From Ciona intestinalis (lineage: Eukaryota; Chordata; Ascidiacea; Phlebobranchia; Cionidae), in contig NC_020168.2 of NCBI RefSeq assembly GCF_000224145.3, positions 5,685,730-5,749,729 of the forward strand: DNA of 64,000 bases, written 5' to 3'. Positions 60,301 through 64,000 of this stretch are shown here, piece by piece. Each line of letters starts with the position of its first letter. Position 1 is the first letter of the stretch. The notes below the pieces were generated by a model. It did not search any database. It was not told where the DNA came from and was given only the letters and a program-made list of their open reading frames with translations. Position numbers and translations under genes: made by a program.

Positions 60301-62802
60301 TTACTCTTCGTTATCATCTGGCTTAAACACGCCCAGCCAACATTTTTTAACATTAAGCTGAACACCAAAATCTTTTGGTCTGGTTATCGAACCAGGCTTA
60401 GTTTGAAAAGTTGGTGGTTTGGCTGGGTCTGGCTTTAACTTGCAAGTATGCGCGAGGTACGCTGTGGTTAAGAAAAGAAATGATCTTCCGATGTCTTCGC
60501 CTGGACATTTTCGATCCCCCAAAGAGAATGTGAACACTTGTTCCACTTTTGTTTCATCCAACACTTTCACACCCAAATCATCTTTGGCTAAAAATCGACT
60601 TGGGTCAAATTGGTCCGGGTTCGCCCACACTTTTGGGTCACGATTTGCTGAATATAAACTTGCTACCACCATCGTGTCTTTGCTGATGTCGTATCCACCG
60701 AGCTTGGTATCCTCCGTAGCTGAATGCGGTACCGCCAATGGAAGGCTCGGTCTGCATCTCAAAACCTAAAAAAACAATAGCACGCTTCTGTCTAAACTCT
60801 AAAGCAATTGCTCCACCCGAAAACACATATTGTGCTCAAATCGAAACTGACATTTTTAAGTTATTAACTTTGCACTTTATAGCCTACTTTCTACTTAAGG
60901 TCCGTTGTGCAATTGACATACGGGCACAGAACTCAGCACGGTAACACATCATTAGCGATTTTTCCAGGTGCGTTCAAATTAGATAACTTTTGCATTCTAA
61001 CCTCATTGATAAAGGCCATGGTGTGTGGTAGAGACTCCTGGTCATGTAACGTAGGAAGATAGTCGTCCAACACTTCATTTAACTCGTTTTCAATCTTTTT
61101 CACTTCTTCTGGGTACTTTATCATGTATGTGACCACCCATAGCGCCATAGAGTACAGAGAATGATAACCTTTTTTGCAACATGTTTAAGCAATTTTTTAA
61201 CCTACATCGTATAGTACTGTGGGGAAAGATTACAATTATAACCAAATATCCTGTGTTTTAAACAATTAACAACGGTCTATGGAAGTCGCGAAGATACAGT
61301 TTTATATTCTGTTTTTATTAACTACTAAATGAGAGGTGTCCCATCTTCCCCACCCTACACCGTTTATGTGTTACCTTGTACCAAGTCGTTGATAATTGCT
61401 GCTATCGAGTTTCGATCCTTTTCAGTTATATTAGAAATATTTTCTGTGGGGTCATTAGTTAAGTCAGAGACCATCACTGAGGCCAAGTCGTTTAGTTTGT
61501 TTGGTTGGAAATGTTGAATGACCTCTTCTACCCTATGAGTGGACACATTATTTTAAATTGGTCGCAAAGCATGGGCGTTTTATTTCCCGGTTTGTACCTT
61601 TTTAAGAACCAGAGGTGGAGGTGGTAGCTCGTCTTGGCAAAATCTGCTCTTCCTTTGTTTACGCTTGGAAGAATCTGAAACGATGTGTCTGTTATATAGT
61701 AGAGAGCGAGGGAAGACACACCTTTAACATTTAACACATGGAACACCTTTAACACATAATATCCAAATATCCTGATCGTGTTTTAAACAATTAACAACAG
61801 CGTATATGGAAGTCGTAACGAAACGGTTTTATAATTCTTTGAATGTTCTTCGTTTATTACCAATTCGAACTAGAAAATAGAATGAAAAGGTGACCCATCT
61901 TTCCCCACTCTATCAATTTTAAAATAACAGAATACATGTGTTTACTTCTGCAAGTGGGATCATGTCGCGCAATATCGATTTTGACAAGTTGTCCGTGTAA
62001 TGTCGGCTCATTTCAATCAAATTGTTGAATTCCTGTTGCAAAAAGTTTTCATGGTTACGAAAGAGCATGACTTGGCGTATATGAGAACCAAAAATTATAT
62101 ATATAAGAACCAAAAAAAAACAAAAATTACGTATATAAAACCAAAAAAATGATATGAAACAACCTTGCTGTTGAAATCATAGGTTTCCCCATAGCACACA
62201 GTGCACAGGAAATTTGCGACTGTCTTAGTGACAATATCTTCTGCAAAGTTCTGACCATCGCCACCTTTCTCTAATTCCTGGATCATATAAACAAGCACAG
62301 ATCCGATGCGTTCGTTCATAAGTTCTTTCATTTCATTGTTGTTTGAGATACTGCATAAAGTCTGTACCATCGTCGACTTGTAGTTTACCCATTCCCTTAA
62401 ACAACGTGGGTCGTTTGTAACAACGCTCTTGCAACCAGATACCAGTCTATACGATGCAAACTGCGGACGACCTGAGAGAGACCTCCCTCTATCAAGCAAT
62501 GCTTCTTTTATCAATTCAACATCACAGAGAACGACCGCTTTTACTCGGCCAAACTTCAAACGAAATATCCGGCCATATATTTTGTACATTTCGTGTATGC
62601 TAAGAAACTTCGTGCCTTTGAGTGATCCTAGATTCCCAATAATCGGCCACGGAATTGGACCCGGGATTTTGAGCCAATTCCAGTTTTCACTGACAAACAT
62701 CAGCAACAACAACAGCGTGGCAACAGCAACTATTGTTTCAAAACTTGAGTTTGACATCATAGTTTCTTTCACCCATTTTATAACGACCCAAACGGACTCC
62801 AT
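60301..62802 (-). CDS. Microsomal cytochrome P450, CYP2/CYP17 clan
   Basis: Six exons, high to low: 62164..62802, about 61946..62070, 61598..61674, 61375..61532, 61002..61168, 60301..60765; roughly 540 aa. All phases fit except the exon 1/exon 2 junction, whose exact borders I could not fix. Features: membrane anchor near residues 20-37 (ETIVAVATLLLLLMFVSENW), proline hinge KIPGPIPWPIIGN, SLSGRPQFASY as in CYP17/CYP1, exon 2 NLSKSILRDMIPLAE like CYP17, helix K ExxR in FINEVLR, and the haem loop FSLGDRKCPGEDIG with the cysteine ligand. P450s oxidise lipophilic substrates at the ER with NADPH-P450 reductase. Odd point: where helix I normally has GAGxETT, the spliced frame reads GYHSLYSMALWVV, lacking the acid-threonine pair. 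The substrate is unknown. Confidence 0.88.
61205..61362. mobile_element. MITE-like element in a P450 intron
   Basis: From TATAGTACTGTGGGGAAAGA to TGTCCCATCTTCCCCACCCT; occupies most of the intron between the exons that encode helix I. Confidence 0.75.
61735..61915. mobile_element. MITE-like element in a P450 intron
   Basis: Contains the inner words of the family (GGAACACCTTTAACACATAA, CCTGATCGTGTTTTAAACAA) and the end GACCCATCTTTCCCCACTCT. Its left end near 61735 is less clear. Confidence 0.65.
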
Positions 62803-63354
62803 ATTTTCACACTAGGCCTATCATTGCGCCTTATAAATAAATATCTGGCATCCTTTAAAGATGTTTATGTATTAGTTATGATGTAGTACCAGCAATATCC
62901 GGTTCATTACGCCAAGAGAAAACGGAAATGCGCTCTGTATAGGTAGCGCAATATGAAACGTGTAATATAATCATTTATTTTGCAAAGTCGACGCCTAAAT
63001 TGAGTATATGCATAATCGTGAGCAAATTATGTCCACGATATTTTATTATTATTATAAAAAAATGTCTATGAAAAGCAAATTCAATTATTCCTGTACCCAA
63101 AAAGTATGTCTGTGACAAAAAATAATGTATGTTACGAACAAATTATGTTAGTTGCGGATAAATTATGTCTTTGGAGAAAAGTATTTTCGTAAAGTATGTT
63201 CGTGACAGAAAAATTATGAAGGTGACATCCTATTTTTTCTTACGTTTTGTAATCATGGCGGAAAAAAACGGACATGGGGCAGCCTGCATATTGTTTTATT
63301 CATTGTTCATTTTCCGGTTAATTAATAGACATAATAATAGCAACCCATTTTTAA
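62803..63354. other. Intergenic DNA with a degenerate short repeat
   Basis: Divergent promoter region between the P450 (minus) and the TPR-like gene (plus). At 63010-63230 variants of AAATTATGTC and AAAGTATGTCTGTGACA recur at roughly 25-bp spacing. Confidence 0.6.
63010..63230. repeat. Degenerate minisatellite, about 25-bp unit
   Basis: Units such as AAATTATGTCCACGA, AAGTATGTCTGTGACA, AAATTATGTTAGTTGCGGAT, AAATTATGTCTTTGGAG and AAGTATGTTCGTGACAG follow one another with variable spacing. Confidence 0.6.
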
Positions 63355-64000
63355 ATGATTTTCGATATAAACCATATTTGTCTTTCAGCATTCGCGAGAG
63401 CATATTTCGATGAAGAAAAGTACGACGATGCACAACGAGCATTGGAAAAGCTGTTGCCCTGTGCATGCGGTAGCCTGCTGTTGCAAGTGAAGATCGCCAT
63501 CGTTAGGTGCATGCTTGGGAAACGAGCAACGGAAGATATTGGTGACTTGGTACACGACCTTGTACGTGAAAACGAAGCCGTTTCGTGCTGGGACAAAGCT
63601 AAAGTTATAGAACAACTGCGACTTTTATCTCAGAAACTTTCCAGCTGTGGTGTGTGCGAAGAGGCGCTGAAAGTATTAAAATATTGTGCTGAGAGTACAC
63701 AGTGTATCTCTGATCCGAATAAGCGACTGTTTGAACTTGTAGAAACTGCTGGAGCAATACAACACGTATGTGACTGTGACACAGACGCGTTTCATTATTG
63801 CAAAACAGCCGAGGAGATTCTACAACTCCTGGACGCCATCTACCGACAGGTTTCAAACATAAAAGAGGTCAACAAAAAATTTAAATGCCGGCAAACAGTT
63901 TGGTGTCTTAAGTACTTTGGCTACTGTTGCAACCGACTTGGTAAATACAGAAGATCAGTGAACGTTCATAAACATGCTATTCAACTAATGGAACGACGTA
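63355..64000 (+). CDS. Helical-repeat (TPR-like) protein, 5' part
   Basis: The frame is open from ATG at 63355 (MIFDINHICLSAFARAYFDE) to the end of the window, at least 215 codons. A splice acceptor (TTTCAG) ends at 63387, so the coding exon may instead start at 63388 with AFARAYFDEEKYDDAQRALE. The protein is alpha-helical with TPR-like features: AFARAYFDEEKYDDAQRALE, LKYFGYCCNRLGKYRRSVNV and HKHAIQLMERR have the A/Y/A spacing of tetratricopeptide helices. It is cysteine-rich between them. Such proteins are usually cytoplasmic scaffolds, and some belong to large NB-ARC or CHAT receptor families, but nothing here selects between these. The 3' part is outside the window. Confidence 0.65.
   Translation, partial: MIFDINHICLSAFARAYFDEEKYDDAQRALEKLLPCACGSLLLQVKIAIVRCMLGKRATEDIGDLVHDLVRENEAVSCWDKAKVIEQLRLLSQKLSSCGVCEEALKVLKYCAESTQCISDPNKRLFELVETAGAIQHVCDCDTDAFHYCKTAEEILQLLDAIYRQVSNIKEVNKKFKCRQTVWCLKYFGYCCNRLGKYRRSVNVHKHAIQLMERR

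Overview
The window is eukaryotic. Genes are split by short GT-AG introns, the sequence is AT-rich, and the recognisable genes are animal ones: cytosolic sulfotransferase, alkaline ceramidase, PEAK/PRAG pseudokinase, C22orf39/PANTS, ABCC5-like transporter, PYM, CYP2/CYP17-clan P450. Gene density, short introns, a Ty3/gypsy fragment and many short MITE-like elements fit a tunicate of the Ciona type; that assignment is inference. Four runs of exactly 50 N (7739, 18986, 29572, 54518) look like fixed-size scaffold gaps, and at least two sit beside real coding discontinuities.

Left part (1-7.3 kb): a tandem cytosolic sulfotransferase cluster on the + strand. It holds the 3' part of one gene, one complete 300-aa gene, and a decayed third copy whose last exon is nearly identical to the first gene's.

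Centre-left (7.9-26.4 kb, - strand): the most interesting feature, a tandem array of three related genes. Each encodes a signal peptide, one thrombospondin type-1 repeat, and a long region that resembles bacterial VioB/StaD/RebD-type proteins (violacein and indolocarbazole pathways). In the two complete copies this includes the ferritin-like di-iron domain. I spliced both in silico through 20 exons with every phase matching (1273 and 1280 aa). The first array member is only a 5' fragment (exons 1-8) ending beside an assembly gap, and a Ty3/gypsy remnant lies between it and the second copy.

Middle (27.5-50.3 kb, + strand): an alkaline ceramidase gene whose 3' end is present twice around a gap (probably unmerged contig ends), 5.6 kb of non-coding DNA, then a 13-exon gene for a 2743-aa PEAK1/PRAG1-type scaffold pseudokinase.

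Right part (51.7-64 kb): two genes without introns in head-to-tail order (C22orf39-like, then an ABCC5-like transporter with an internal gap), a three-exon PYM gene, a three-exon gene of unknown function, a cytochrome P450 on the - strand, and the beginning of a helical-repeat (TPR-like) protein that runs off the window.

A MITE-like family with terminal sequence close to GTGGGGAAGATGGGACAC recurs at least ten times, mostly in introns and intergenic DNA.
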